A DNA stretch of 64,000 nucleotides. Origin: Sipunculus nudus (taxonomy: Eukaryota; Annelida; Sipuncula; Golfingiida; Sipunculidae). The stretch spans positions 30,813,340 through 30,877,339 of the forward strand of contig CM049322.1 in assembly GCA_026874595.1 (NCBI GenBank). Reading direction: 5' to 3'. Positions 22,839 to 36,469 of this stretch are shown piece by piece. The position numbers and the translations under genes are program-made. The notes beneath the pieces were generated by a model. It did not search any database. It saw only the letters and a program-made list of their open reading frames with translations, and was not told where the DNA came from. Numbering within the stretch: position 1 is the first letter of the stretch; each line of letters begins with the position of its first letter.

Positions 22839-25800
22839 TGACATTTCAGATGTCCGTGTTTTTGTAACAATACATCGATATAAAGCAGGTTTATTTATCG
22901 CTGGGGAAAGCAAGATAAGTCCTATATATTGTTTTGTTATTTTATTATGGCTAAAGGTGAATGTATTAGTTAGGGAAGCCATATTTTCCCATAATTAACT
23001 GTGAAATTGCAACATCAAAGCATTTAGAATAAAACAAGGTCATAATATTTCTTTTTTTACCTTAGTAATGTCTAAGAGGCCTGGAACATAAATATTGGTA
23101 TAATACTTATTTGAAAATTAATGTTTTATGTCACGAAGTAAATCGTGTCTTGCTGGCATGTCCAAGTGGTCCTCCACTGTTTTGTTTCAGCTTAAAATAT
23201 GAGTATAAAATCCGTCACGATAATCAGTCTACCTATTTACCAGTCACGGCGGCATTAAACGCGCGGGAGTGTAAGAGGCAAGACGTGTGTACTTAGACCT
23301 TTGCAGATGTCATAACATATTGAATATGCGCGCTGTCTAATATCAAGCCTTCCAGCCATTTAAGTACTTTGCTTTTATATGGTAGTTCACAGCGAATGTT
23401 GTATACTTTGTATTGTCTCAGTAATCTTGTTGTCTATGAGTGAGTCGGCACGTAAAAAATATCTCAATTGAACCCTTCTTCATACCTGTCTCGATTAACA
23501 TATCATTAACAAGAAAAAAATATGTTGAGTATACACGGCACATACGATTTTTAATTGGGTATGTTAGCTGTATATGTGCTCGGATTGGATAGTTCTGGTA
23601 GTCCTGATGTGTAAGAAAAATAATAAAGCTAATCTTTAATAAGTCATTGGACGTCGATAACATTATTTTGCAATTATATATTTTTTAATAACAAAAATGC
23701 TTAAAACTAGATCTGAGAAAAAATTTGATCCTACCAATGAAACATTAAAATGAATAAGTCTTTTTGTACATTATTTGTATATAGTCAAAAATAAAAAAGA
23801 TTCAAAGTCACCTTTAACCTAAAATTATAGGGATAACAAGAGATTTTGGATGATAAAAATCGAAGTTATTAAAGCGATTATCATTCGCATTTGATTAATA
23901 AATCAGCGGATGTCTTGCCGGTTACACTTTTAACCACTGCTGGGACGGGGACCTTAGGAAGTCCTTTACTGTGTGGACAGCTCTCGACAATGGATTATAT
24001 AATCAAAGATATATTCGTGTGATATTTTAAATACTAGGCTTAACTTCCTTGTTCATGACATTTTGGACATATGCCAATCATGTTGGATAAGGAGAGGGCT
24101 GTCTTTTATTTCCAACAGACAGTATATAGCAAATGTAAATAATCTTTAGACAATCCAGAGAGATCTGCCACAAGTATCATCGACCAAGCATGACTCCTTT
24201 TGCACACCATTTATTTTGTTAGGCACCGTAGGTATTAATGATTGACGACTTCTTTTTTGAGTCGTTGTTTTTAGGCATATAGTCGAACTACTTAAACCAA
24301 GCTCATAGTATTAACTATACACGGAGTGTTAACTTTGTGTAGTTTAAAGTCTGAGAAAAAAATCAATGAGAAGCCTGCTCACAGGTGTTTTGTTGCACAA
24401 GAATGTACATTTGTTTTGATTAACGGCCCCTTTGTCTGACCGGCTAGCTTGTGTGTAAATGATATTGTATGGGCCTTATTGGGTTATGGTCCCAGATATA
24501 ATCCAGTTTTTAAACATTTAAATATAACATTCAATAATTAAACGAAATCAGGTCAATGATAAGGTTCATATAAGAATTAAGCATTTTATGAACGTAGGTT
24601 TAGGGATCAAGGTGTCTCATTTGATGTTGTTTTTAGTTCAGTCGTAATTCTCTGAGAGTCGTATCTTGTCAGATTCGTTAGCGTTATTCTAGACGGTTTC
24701 CTGTAAAAACATTGTTTACTGAAGACTTCACCTGTATACCAAATTTTTCAAATACTTTTGTCTATGGAGGTGTGCCCATTTTTAGTATTCGTGCATTGAA
24801 CGACAGGTATCATAAAAAAGTACGGCGATATCCCAAGTGTGGTTGGAATATATGACGTAAGCATCAGTATGTCAGCTGAAGACGCGAGAGCAAAGACAAC
24901 AACCTGCTGGGAGCTATGGTGTAGTTTGACAGTTTGTAGGTTCAGAGGAGGGTCCGAGAATGTCTATGAACTGATTAGCTTAGGGGCGATATCCCGGTCT
25001 ACTGCTTGCAGAGTCTGCCGGCGGCCGACGTAATCTCATTAACGGACTTGTAAGTTGTGTTTACAGTAGGACTTGTAAACAGCCGATGTTTATCTTCCAT
25101 TTTGGAACAAAGCGAACAGACCAGGACCATTAATACACAAATGTGTGTATATGATAACGAATTTTGTCGTGAGCGGCGGCTTATTAGGGAACAGATCACT
25201 ATTATTTTCACAGGAAAATACTGCAGTGAAAGACGTTGCTTGTGTGACGTTACACAGAAGGCTGTTAGCTTATCTGTCAATGATTCAGAGAAGCGAGAAC
25301 CTCGAGGGTAGAGACTGTGTTTAGCCAGTAATTTGTTGGACGGCGAGATGCGTGTTTTTATCGGGTGCTTTGTGTATAAACCACCTGGGCACGAGGAGTA
25401 CATCACTAATTCACCTGCGCGACGATCATGTGACCAGCGGCATCGGTGCCAGGCAGACTTCTGTGTAGTGCGCATTCCGGTTTAATCAGGATTTTTGTGC
25501 CAAGAGCTCGGAACACTTCTTCAGAGAACTGATTTTAATTTTTATTACCTTTTTATTGTTTATGTTTTAGACACACCTTTCTAATTTTATTTTAAGTGTG
25601 AGTTCCAGACGGTTTAGTCCTAGATTATTTTAGAACGAATCTTCAGTACAAAATCCAAACTGAGAACAAGGGATCTTTGTGTTTTCCCTATGCATATAAG
25701 CATAATATATTTTATTCATCAATCGAGTATATGAGCCAAATTAAGGATACATAATGGTGCATGTCTTACTTAATGTAAAGGAAGATCATTTAATGTCTCA

Positions 25801-25868
25801 TTGGACATCCGAAATAAAGCCACTATTAATTGTACTCTGCAAGATTTGTGAAAAAACATGATATGAAC
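22839..25868. other. Gene-free sequence with a GC-richer patch
   Basis: Mostly AT-rich. About 24,800-25,480 is GC-richer and has open frames on both strands (84 codons plus, 158 codons minus), none with a recognisable domain. It could be a promoter or noncoding first exon, but nothing in the sequence decides that. Confidence 0.35.
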
Positions 25869-26689
25869 ACCCTTAAAGACATATTTGCATGATTATTTAC
25901 AGAAGAACCTAGAAAAATCTAATTTGATTAAGATCCATTGAGATTCTAGAAAAAATTCTTTGGCTGAGCTTTGTGAAAGAACATGATTTTAGCACCATAT
26001 AGGTATGACGGAAAAAAATGGTAGCTGTTGAACTTAGAATCTATGGAGTTCCTGGTAAAATCTTCTTGGAAACTATAAATAAGGTCTTTTTCTAAGGGCT
26101 ATGGACAAAAAGCATGATTAGTCAATCTATTCAATGTTCCAGATTACTTATTGAATATTTTTTGCAAAAGAATATCATCAATAACAAAGCATGCGTCACC
26201 TATATGTCAAACTCAAATTAGGGGCCGAGCCCATGGCCACTCCTCTGATCACACATTTTTGTACCGAGGGATGTTTAAAAAAATATTACGAATGTAGCTT
26301 TCAAACTTGTATTTCAAACTTGTGCTTGAATGCAATGACTCTAAAGCACATTTGTTTGAGTACAAAAATGAAATTAGGACAAATCTAAAGACGGGTTAGA
26401 TCGTATGATTCAATTATTTGGAACAAAATTAAGTGAATTTTGTGACTCATCCGGATTCCTTATTGCCTTTACTTTAAATCTAAACTGCCAAAGGAACTGA
26501 AATCAACAATATATTTCAATGTTAAGTAATAAAAAAAATTAAGTGATCATTAATACACTTAACGTCAGGGATAAGAGTTATATATAGCTCTTAATAAATA
26601 ATTTTATAGAATTTTTATCGACACTTTGTTTGAAAGGCAAGGTGAAATATAAATATACAATTTTTAAGCTCATAAATAATATAAAAACA

Positions 26690-28860
26690 AACTTTTGTTA
26701 ACTAAATTTAGGTTTCTTATTCCAACAAACTTGGTGGTACCATCTATAAATTTGTATCTCTGGCGGCCATTTTGAACTCCAAGATTGCTGCCAGCAAACT
26801 CACGCTTTACTTACCTTTTCATCAGTTTACCACTTAAAGTTTCTCCTACAGCCTAAACATAAACAAACCTAAAAAACATAACATCACAAAGATTATTTGA
26901 CGTTGATTAAATAATACATTTTGATGCCAAGACAATATATCTATGCATATCAGAGGCACTGAGTGAAAAAGACATTTTCCGCTGATTCGACAAACTTTGA
27001 ATTATTTGGCATTTGTGCCCTTAGAGGTCACAGAAACATGCTTTTGCAGTCTAATCCTACGTGTTGTAGTGTCAACAAATGCAAAACCGTAAGATTAGCA
27101 GGAGCTATCTTTGAATTCAATATGGCACCCATAGAATATTTTCCAATAGCAATGTTTAACAGGTGCAAACATTGTTATTATTTTTGTGAGCTTGTAGACA
27201 CTTGTTATGCTGACACAAGACTCTACCAGGAAGAACAGATGAATAAACTTTATTATTTCAGATGAATTGTTAAACTAGTTATACTAATAATTGCAGGGCA
27301 CTATCTTTGGCTCAGGTGGTAGCTTTCAGTAGTCTGCATAGTAGCGGGAACCAGAGAACCCTGAAAAATCCGTTAGTGTCATATATTGTTTGCTGTCATG
27401 CATTTGTTTTTTGTCATACTATTGTTATAAATTTGTCTGTTGAAGTTAGCCGTCAATAAACGACTCAGTAGGCTTCTTTATTAGGCTGGTAATTTGAGTG
27501 ATATAATCAATACTTGGGGATGTACTGCAGCGCGCAGCTATCCTGTTACATCGATAACGTGGTAAACAGCCGATAATCTTAAAATTAAGCCACGAATGAT
27601 GATTTAACAGATAACAATACATATGAACTCACATACTAAACAAAATCCGTCTCAATGGTAACGAGTCATTCCCTGTATTGTGTATAAGTTGGCTACCGTC
27701 CATTTACCCTGCGAGAAATGTTGGCATTTATAAAGTAAAAAATTCAACAAACATACAGAAAGATGATTTACCAGATAATAATGCTGAGTTATAACGGAAT
27801 TTTCCTCACACATCTTCGATGCTGTTAGAAAGTATGCTAAAACCTAGCGATTGGTCTGATCCATGAAAAGTGATGGCGTACTTTTAAGCAATGAGGCGTC
27901 ATAAATTATTAAAAACATTTGCGCCTCACATTGCGCCTCATAGTGTGATCGTCGATGTAGGATGTAGAGCCACTTTAACACGCAGCTACTAGTATGCTAG
28001 TCGTCGACTCTCTAATGTTAGAGTTCTAGAATAGTGCTACTATTGATGTGTGTTTATTCAATGTGATATACCAATGGAATTTGCAAATAAACTTTGTTTT
28101 ATTCAACTTTCATGTAAAGTGTAATCTTCAACAATTCTCAATCAGTTGCCAATCTGACAAAGGTATATGTAGAAATACACAGTTGTCTTGTCGATACAAT
28201 GTATTTTCTGAATATTCTTAAGCACTTGTTATCTTGGTGAACTACAAAAATAACTACACCAAAGAACGTATATGTCAATATAACTAATGTTAAAAGATGA
28301 AAATAAGGCAACTAGGTTCCCTTTCTTATTACTCGTTTTGCTGGTCATTTAAAAAGAGATATACATGCAAAGTCTAATCGAAGCAATATTTCTTAATTTG
28401 CGATTCAACACTTGAGTAACTAGCTGTTTCCTTGGACGAAATTTCTATTTCTTCATTACTTTCGTGAAGGTTATTCCAGAATAATGCCTAGAATTCTATG
28501 TAGAAACTGTACTCAATCACCTTAGTTGATTACATGACCCTTGCTTGTCAGTAATTACTCATGTTTCCTAACCTTTAATTCACACGCTTTCAACAGTCCT
28601 GCCCGTTACCATACTGACGCTACATAGCTGTTATGATGAGGTTTTGCCTGGGGAATCCTCTGAAATGATGGTTTACACCCGGGATCAGTTACAAACGATC
28701 TTCATGTTTCCCTACTATATCAGTTCCATATCATGCTTCAGTAAAATTGTCAATGGCAGAATGGACAGCGGCTCGGACTCTCTTAGAGTTTGCCAAAACA
28801 TTCTCAAACCCTTGGTTTACCATCATTCGGCCAAGGGCTTACACTCCTGTCTTCATAAAG
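26690..28860 (+). mobile_element. Left arm of a diverged inverted repeat, copy 1
   Basis: Matches, in reverse complement and in the same order, three parts of 30,260-31,770. Examples are ATTTAGGTTTCTTATTCCA (26,705) against TGGAATAAGAAACCTAAGT (31,712), CAATCTGACAAAGG (28,152) against CCTTTGTCAGATTG (31,060), and CTGCCCGTTACCATACTGAC (28,600) against the same region near 30,545. Divergence is high, perhaps 30 percent. About 800 bases (27,270-28,080) in this arm have no partner in the other. Unknown element type. Confidence 0.7.
26963..27265 (+). pseudogene. Possible fossil coding segment, outer left arm (copy 1)
   Basis: A 100-codon open frame with a Cys-rich C-terminal half (CKHCYYFC near residue 66). 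The inverted partner in the right arm, read on the minus strand, shows similar residues in the same relative frame (CALRGHRN here, CASQKERK there) but with several stops. That is what a decayed gene copied into both arms would give. I recognise no family, and an all-noncoding explanation remains possible. The frame is kept in copy 2 with one substitution (Tyr to Asn). Confidence 0.25.
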
Positions 28861-28880
28861 GAAGCTGTCAGGTCCTGTGA
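28644..28880 (+). pseudogene. Possible fossil coding segment, inner left arm (copy 1)
   Basis: A 78-codon open frame whose part VYHHSAKGLH resembles VLYHSTKGLH, read on the minus strand of the inverted partner near 30,270-30,320. A one-base indel separates the two arms just upstream, so frames cross. The shared residues suggest that both arms descend from one protein-coding sequence running from the outer ends toward the centre. Family unknown; no catalytic motif seen. Confidence 0.25.
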
Positions 28881-30259
28881 ATGCGTGAAGATCAGACGGT
28901 GATCTGCTGTTATACCTCCGTGTGTTGTAAGAGCTGAGACCAACATTCATCCAAACAGGTTAAGTGGGGTAATCGAACTAAGGGACGAGTTATAACAGAT
29001 GGATGAATACATCTGTGTCAGGACTTCTCAATGCTATTTTCTGCCCGGAATGTTAAATGTAGTCCCTGTGCCTGTCACTGCATATCTTCAGGGTAAAGAT
29101 TCCATCTTCCACAGAGTCGCATTTTTTCTACGATTCCAAAGTCAGTCAGTTGATGATCTTTTAACAAATCCTTGTTGGCATGCGGTGATCACTCATCAAG
29201 TAGAATGCAGTTTTGAAGGAAGATGATCAAAGCCATCTGCCAATCATCTTGTTGCTTCTGTTGAGAACCTGTTGCTGTATATGTAGTTATCCCCCCAATG
29301 TAGACCATATATACAGGTTGAGGTCAACGTCCTTAACTGAAGGAATAATGTAAGTGTAAAAAAACCCCAAATTTACTTGAGTAGACATATTGCAAAGCTT
29401 GACAAGTATAATCTCGGCTTTCTTAACATAGGTTGTTGGAAGATTCAACCTGTCGATCAATGTGTTCTATTGTGGAGCCTGATATTAAAATAATGGTCTA
29501 TAGACGACCAGGAAAGGTTCTGAGATATATCGCTATCCCTCAACCAACTTTTCAGCCAAGAGGGTCCTTTTCTGTTTGGCCAGTGCGTTCAGTACCAATG
29601 AAAATCTCTACTGCCTTATGACTAGCAGAAATGTCTCAGGTGATATATAGCTAGGGCTGCTTCATTGTCAGAAAGGGAAAGGCACTGGTTTGAGCATATT
29701 CTTGATGGTTACTCCGTAAAAGCCACAAGGACTAAAATACCAAATATTCAAACTTAGTACCTGCAGCTGTGAAGTGGGCTCTCAGTACAGAAAGGCTTAT
29801 TTGGACGTCTTATCTGGACGTCTGCTTTCCCTCAGTGCTGAATACTAAAAATGACTTGGAAAAAGTTTTAACCCAAGCCACTGATACTGATGTCCCTTTC
29901 ATTGGCTTATTTGGATGGTAATATTAATAGTTCTGATAAGGCAATGTTCCCATACAAATATAGAACATGGTTAAAAATTTGGATCCACCAAATGTGCCTA
30001 ATGTATATGCTATGTTCATGTTCCATCATTCAAAAATCTGCCAAATACCTATGGTCAGTTTGGAACGCTGATCAATACTCATCAAACTTTGCAGTATGTG
30101 TCCTCAAGTAGATATGGTCTTAAACGCCTATATTACAGTAAAGGACGTTGGACATAATCGACGATCAGCAGATAGCTCTACATGTACGATGCCAGGGTCG
30201 CTTCTGATGAGATAATTCAGTGATACATGTACTTCCTGCTCTTTTCGAATTAACAGAGC
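28881..30259. other. Central part of the 6.2-kb unit, copy 1
   Basis: Between the inverted arms. Short open frames on the plus strand (75, 62 and 73 codons at 28,999, 29,433 and 29,890) are kept in copy 2, but that follows from the copies being nearly identical. No domain recognised and no long frame. Confidence 0.4.
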
Positions 30260-31770
30260 CAACTGGAAAAGTGTAAACCTTTGGTCGAATGATAAAGAAC
30301 TAAAAGTTCGAGGATTTTTTTTTCAAACTCTGACAGAGTCCCAGCCATTGAAAGTATACTTGTGCATTATATGGAATACCAAAGTTAAGCAGCATTAATA
30401 ATGTACAACATGCAAATGTTTCAGCGCATGTATGCAGGCAAAATCTTAGGAAGCATTTGCAACAGACCAAAGGTATAAACCCAAGTAGGCTGCCATCTTC
30501 AAAGAAGTGTTTTTCCAGGAGAAGCTACTCAGTGCCCGGCATGTAGCGTTAGTATGGAAACGGGCAGGTCTGTTAAATGTGTGTGCACTCAAGACAGGGA
30601 AACATGGCTAGTTATTTGGATTGATTGCGCATGGTTTCCACGGAGAATTCTGAGCATTCTTGATGATAGCCTCCAGGAAAGCACTGATGAAACATTTACT
30701 TCATTGGCTTAGACAAGTAACTCAAGGGATCAAATGAATTCGTGGAAGATTGCTTAGACTAAACTTTGCATATATCTAACTACATGACCAACAACAACAG
30801 TAATAACAACGGGCGCATGGGTAGGCGCCTAGATACATTTCATATGTTTACATGTGTTGTCATTGACTTCTATCATCTTTGATGTAATTCTTTATGTAGT
30901 TCACCAAGATTATAATATGAGTGCTTAACAATGTTCAAGTATCTTTTTTTTCAAATTTGAAAGGGCTCAAATTAACATTCGCAGTTCTAATTAGAAAAAA
31001 TAAAATAATCAGAATAGACAAAGTATCGACAGGACAACTTTGTACTTCTACATTATCCTTTGTCAGATTGCCAATTGTTTGATGACTGTTAGAGGTTATA
31101 CTTCACATGATAGTTAAAAAAACTTTGTGTTAAGCAAACAATTCCCTGGTGATATCATATCAATGACTTCCACATTTTAATATAGAAATATGTGACAACC
31201 AGGTCCTTTCCACTAGAGTCTTCCTCGTGTATAATAAAATATAGCGCACCTTTCTAACATTATTATTGTACATATTGTAAGTGTGCCATATGAATTTCAA
31301 AATAAATCTTGCAAATAAAATTTTATGTGCATTTATTTTTTGTTGACCCTTTAATATGTAGGTATAGACAAAAAAAAATCATGTTTCCTTTCCTTCTGGG
31401 AGGCACAAACTACCAACAATTGCAAAGTTTGTCGAAATAGGAAAAAAATGCCTTTCTAACTCGGTGTCTCTTATGTATCATTAATATATTATCTTCGCAT
31501 GGAAATGTTTTATTCATTCAACTGAAATAATCAAGTGTTTTTATCCTATTTTAGGCTATTTATTTTATTTTTTAAACTGTAAGAGAAACCTAGTGGTACA
31601 TTGAAGAAAACTGGAATTAAAACATGAGTTTTATGGCAGCCATCTTGGATTTTAAAATGGCCGCCAGAGGTACAAATTTATAAGTTGTGCCATCCAGTTT
31701 GATGGAATAAGAAACCTAAGTTTAGATATCAAAATTGTTTTGTTATGTCATTTATGAACTGTCATATGTT
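30260..31770 (-). mobile_element. Right arm of a diverged inverted repeat, copy 1
   Basis: Reverse-complement partner of 26,690-28,860, lacking the partner's 27,270-28,080 part. The minus strand holds the degraded equivalents of both fossil coding segments. Confidence 0.7.
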
Positions 31771-32909
31771 GATTTCATGATATTTGCATTTCGTGACGTT
31801 CATACTTACAGGTACCTCTCTTCTCAGCTGTTTTATGAGAAAAACGGCTACTGTTAGGTTAATAAGAATTTCAGAATCGAATTTCCCTCCATTTTTCTTA
31901 TAAGAACAACCCAAAAACCTTTTGCTCTCAAACACATAAATAAACTCCCCCGAGCCCTGGGACCACGTTGGCTGCGTCCAGTAACCTGTGTGATCCATGC
32001 TTGCATTCATGCGGTCAGAAAGTTAACAAACATGCGGAGAGATTTACCAATATGTCGACTTAAAATGGACTATTTCTCGCTCATGTTGGGTACCCTTAAA
32101 GACATATTTGCATGATTTTTACAGAAGAACCTGGAAAAATCTAATTTGATTAAGATCCATTGAGATTCTAGGAAAAATTCTTTGGCTGAGCTTTGTGAAA
32201 GAACATGATTTTAGCACCATATAGGTATGACGGAAAAAATGGTAGCTGTTGGTCTTAGAATCTATGGAGTTCCTGGTAAAATCTTCTTGGAAACTATAAA
32301 TAAGGTCTTTTCCTAAGGGCTATGGACAAAAAGCATGATTAGTCATTCTATTCAATGTTCCAGATTACTTATTGAATATTTTTCGCAAAAGAATATCATC
32401 AATAACAAAGCATGCGTCACCTATATGTCAAACTCAAATTAGGGGCCGAGCCCATGGCCACTCCTCTGATCACACATTTTTGTACCGAGGGATGTTTAAA
32501 AAAATATTACGAATGTAGCTTTCACATTTCAAACTTGTGCTTGAATGCAATGACTCTAAAGCACATTTGTTTGAGTACAAAAATGAAATTAGGACAAATC
32601 TAAAGACGGGTTAGATCGTATGATTCAATTATTTGGAACAAAATTAAGTGAATTTTGTGACTCATCCGGATTCCTTATTGCCTTTACTTTAAATCTAAAC
32701 TGCCAAAGGAACTGAAATCAACAATATATTTCAATGTTAAGTAATAAAAAAAATTAAGTGATCATTAATACACTTAACGTCAGGGAAAAGAGTTATATAT
32801 AGCTCTTAATAAATAATTTTATAGAATTTTTATCGACACTTTGTTTGAAAGGCAAGGTGAAATATAAATATACAATTTTTAAGCTCATAAATAATATAAA
32901 AACAAACTT

Positions 32910-35070
32910 TTGTTAACTAAATTTAGGTTTCTTTTTCCAACAAACTTGGTGGTACCATCTATAAATTTGTATCTCTGGCGGCCATTTTGAACTCCAAGAT
33001 TGCTGCCAGCAAACTCACGCTTTACTTACCTTTTCATCAGTTTACCACTTAAAGTTTCTCCTACAGCCTAAACATAAACAAACCTAAAAAACATAACATC
33101 ACAAAGATTATTTGACGTTGATTAAATAATACATTTTGATGCCAAGACAATATATCTATGCATATCAGAGGCACTGAGTGAAAAAGACATTTTCCGCTGA
33201 TTCGACAAACTTTGAATTATTTGGCATTTGTGCCCTTAGAGGTCACAGAAACATGCTTTTGCAGTCTAATCCTACGTGTTGTAGTGTCAACAAATGCAAA
33301 ACCGTAAGATTAGCAGGAGCTATCTTTGAATTCAATATGGCACCCATAGAATATTTTCCAATAGCAATGTTTAACAGGTGCAAACATTGTTATTATTTTT
33401 GTGAGCTTGTAGACACTTGTAATGCTGACACAAGACTCTACCAGGAAGAACAGATGAATAAACTTTATTATTTCAGATGAATTGTTAAACTAGTTATACT
33501 AATAATTGCAGGGCACTATCTTTGGCTCAGGTGGTAGCTTTCAGTAGTCTGCATAGTAGCGGGAACCAGAGAACCCTGAAAAATCCGTAAGTGTCATATA
33601 TTGTTTGCTGTCATGCATATGTTTTTTGTCATACTATTGTTATAAATTTGTCTGTTGAAGTTAGCCGTCAATAAACGACTCAGTAGGCTTCTTTATTAGG
33701 CTGGTAATTTGAGTGATATAATCAATACTTGGGGATGTACTGCAGCGCGCAGCTATCCTGTTACATCGATAACGTGGTAAACAGCCGATAATCTTAAAAT
33801 TAAGCCACGAATGATGATTTAACAGATAACAATACATATGAACTCACATACTAAACAAAATCCGTCTCAATGGTAACGAGTCATTCCCTGTATTGTGTAT
33901 AAGTTGGCTACCGTCCATTTACCCCTGCGAGAAATGTTGGCATTTATAAAGTAAAAAATTCAACAAACATACAGAAAGATGATTTACCAGAATGCTGAGT
34001 TATAACGGAATTTTCCTCACACATCTTCGATGCTGTTAGAAAGTTTGCTAAAACCTAGCGATTGGTCTGATCCATGTAAAGTGATGGCGTACTTTTAAGC
34101 AATGAGGCGTCATAAATTATTAAAAACATTTGCGCCTCATATTGCGCCTCATAGTGTGATCGTCGATGTAGGATGTAGAGCCACTTTAACACGCAGCTAC
34201 TAGTATGCTAGTCGTCGACTCTCTAATGTTAGAGGTCTAGAATAGTGCTACTATTGATGTGTGTTTATTCAATGTGATATACCAATGGAATTTGCAAATA
34301 AACTTTGTTTTATTCAACTTTCATGTAAAGTGTAATCTTCAACAATTCTCAATCAGTTGCCAATCTGAGAAAGGTATATGTAGAAATACACAGTTGTCTT
34401 GTCGATACAATGTATTTTCTGAATTTTCTTAAGCACTTGTTATCTTGGTGAACTACAAAAATAACTACACCAAAGAACGTATATGTCAATATAACTAATG
34501 TTAAAAGATGAAAATAAGGCAACTAGGTTCCCTTTCTTATTACTCGTTTTGCTGGTCATTTAAAAAGAGATATACATGCAAAGTCTAATCGAAGCAATAT
34601 TTCTTAATTTGCGAATCAACACTTGAGTAACTAGCTGTTTCCTTGGACGAAATTTCTATTTCTTCATTACTTTCGTGAAGGTTATTCCAGAATAATGCCT
34701 AGAATTCTATGTAGAAACTGTACTCAATCACCTTAGTTGATTACATGACCCTTGCTTGTCAGTAATTACTCATGTTTCCTTACCTTTAATTCACACGCTT
34801 TCAACAGTCCTGCCCGTTACCATACTGACGCTACATAGCTGTTATGATGAGGTTTTGCCTGGGGAATCCTCTGACATGATGGTTTACACCCGGGATCAGT
34901 TACAAACGATCTTCATGTTTCCCTACTATATCAGTTCCATATCATGCTTCAGTAAAATTGTCAATGGCAGAATGGACAGCGGCTCGGACTCTCTTAGAGT
35001 TTGCCAAAACATTCTCAAACCCTTGGTTTACCATCATTCGGCCAAGGGCTTACACTCCTGTCTTCATAAA
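32910..35070 (+). mobile_element. Left arm of the inverted repeat, copy 2
   Basis: Copy of 26,690-28,860, about 6,211-6,219 bases downstream, with the same fossil segments. Confidence 0.7.
33178..33480 (+). pseudogene. Possible fossil coding segment, outer left arm (copy 2)
   Basis: Same 100-codon frame as at 26,963, differing at one residue (Asn for Tyr in the text LVDTCNADT). One replacement in 303 bases says little about selection. Confidence 0.25.
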
Positions 35071-35091
35071 AGAAGCTGTCAGGTCCTGTGA
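34756..35091 (+). pseudogene. Possible fossil coding segment, inner left arm (copy 2)
   Basis: Equivalent of 28,644-28,880. A one-base change upstream (CCTAACC to CCTTACC) removes a stop and lengthens the frame to 111 codons. The KGLH text and the crossing frames are as in copy 1. Function unknown. Confidence 0.2.
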
Positions 35092-36469
35092 ATGCGTGAA
35101 GATCAGACGGAGATCTGCTGTTATACCTCCGTGTGTTGTAAGAGCTGAGACCAACATTCATCCAAATAGGTTAAGTGGGGTAATCAAACTAAGGGACGAG
35201 TTATAACAGATGGATGAATACATCTGTGTCAGGACTTCTCAATGCTATTTTCTGCCCGGAATGTTAAATGTAGTCCCTGTGCCTGTCACTGCATATCTTC
35301 AGGGTAAAGATTCCATCTTCCACAGAGTCGCATTTTTTCTACGATTCCAAAGTCAGTCAGTTGATGATCTTTTAACTAATCCTTGTTGGCATGCGGTGAT
35401 CACTCATCAAGTAGAATGCAGTTTTGAAGGAAGATGATCAAAGCCATCTGCCAATCATCTTGTTGCTTCTGTTGAGAACCTGTTGCTGTATATGTAGTTA
35501 TCCCCCCAATGTAGACCATATATACAGGTTGAGGTCAACGTCCTTAACTGAAGGAGTAATGTAAGTGTAAAAAAACCCCAAATTTACTTGAGTAGACATA
35601 TTGCAAAGCTTGACAAGTATAATCTCGGCTTTCTTAACATAGGTTGTTGGAAGATTCAACCTGTCGATCAATGTGTTCTATTGTGGAGCCTGATATTAAA
35701 ATAAAGGTCTATAGACGACCAGGAAAGGTTCTGAGATATATCGCTATCCCTCAACCAACTTTTCAGCCAAGAGGGTCCTTTTCTGTTTGGCCAGTGCGTT
35801 CAGTACCAATGAAAATCTCTACTGCCTTATGACTAGCAGAAATGTCTCAGGTGATATATAGCTAGGGCTGCTTCATTGTCAGATAGGGAAAGGCACTGGT
35901 TTGAGCATTTTCTTGATGGTTACTCCGTAAAAGCCACAAGGACTAAAATACCAAATATTCAAACTTAGTACCTGCAGCTGTGAAGTAGGCTCTCAGTACA
36001 GAAAGGCTTATTTGGACGTCTTATCTGGACGTCTGCTTTCCCTCAGTGCTGAATACTAAAAATGACTTGGAAAAAGTTTTAACCCAAGCCACTGATACTG
36101 GTGTCCCTTTCATTGGCTTATTTGGATGGTAATATTAATAGTTCTGATAAGGCAATGTTCCCATACAAATATAGAACATGGTTAAAAATTTGGATCCACC
36201 AAATGTGCCTAATGTATATGCTATGTTCATGTTCAATCATTCAAAAATCTGCCAAATACCTATGGTCAGTTTGGAACGCTGATCAATACTCATCAAACTT
36301 TGCAGTATGTGTCCTCAAGTAGATATGGTCTTAAACGCCTATATTACAGTAAAGGACGTTGGACATAATCGACGATCAGCAGATAGCTCTACATGTACGA
36401 TGCCAGGGTCGCTTCTGATGAGATAATTCAGTGATACATGTACTTCCTGCTCTTTTCGAATTAACAGAG

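Larger units (their letters stand above)
25869..32091. repeat. 6.2-kb tandem unit, copy 1
   Basis: Begins ACCCTTAAAGACATATTTGC and ends CTCGCTCATGTTGGGT; the next base starts copy 2. The two copies (6,223 and 6,209 bases) match along their whole length at roughly 99 percent by eye. Differences are single bases and small indels, such as a change at the text AATGTAGCTTTCA (26,288/32,509) and AGATAATAATGC (about 27,773) against AGAATGC. Each unit contains two diverged inverted arms (see separate entries). Confidence 0.95.

Noticed and set aside
24999-25475. 158-codon minus-strand frame
   Set aside because: No domain, no supporting exon neighbours, and a plus-strand frame is open over the same bases; composition alone is not enough.
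29433-30111. Short frames conserved between the two 6.2-kb units
   Set aside because: Conservation follows from about 99 percent identity of the whole unit and does not indicate selection on protein.
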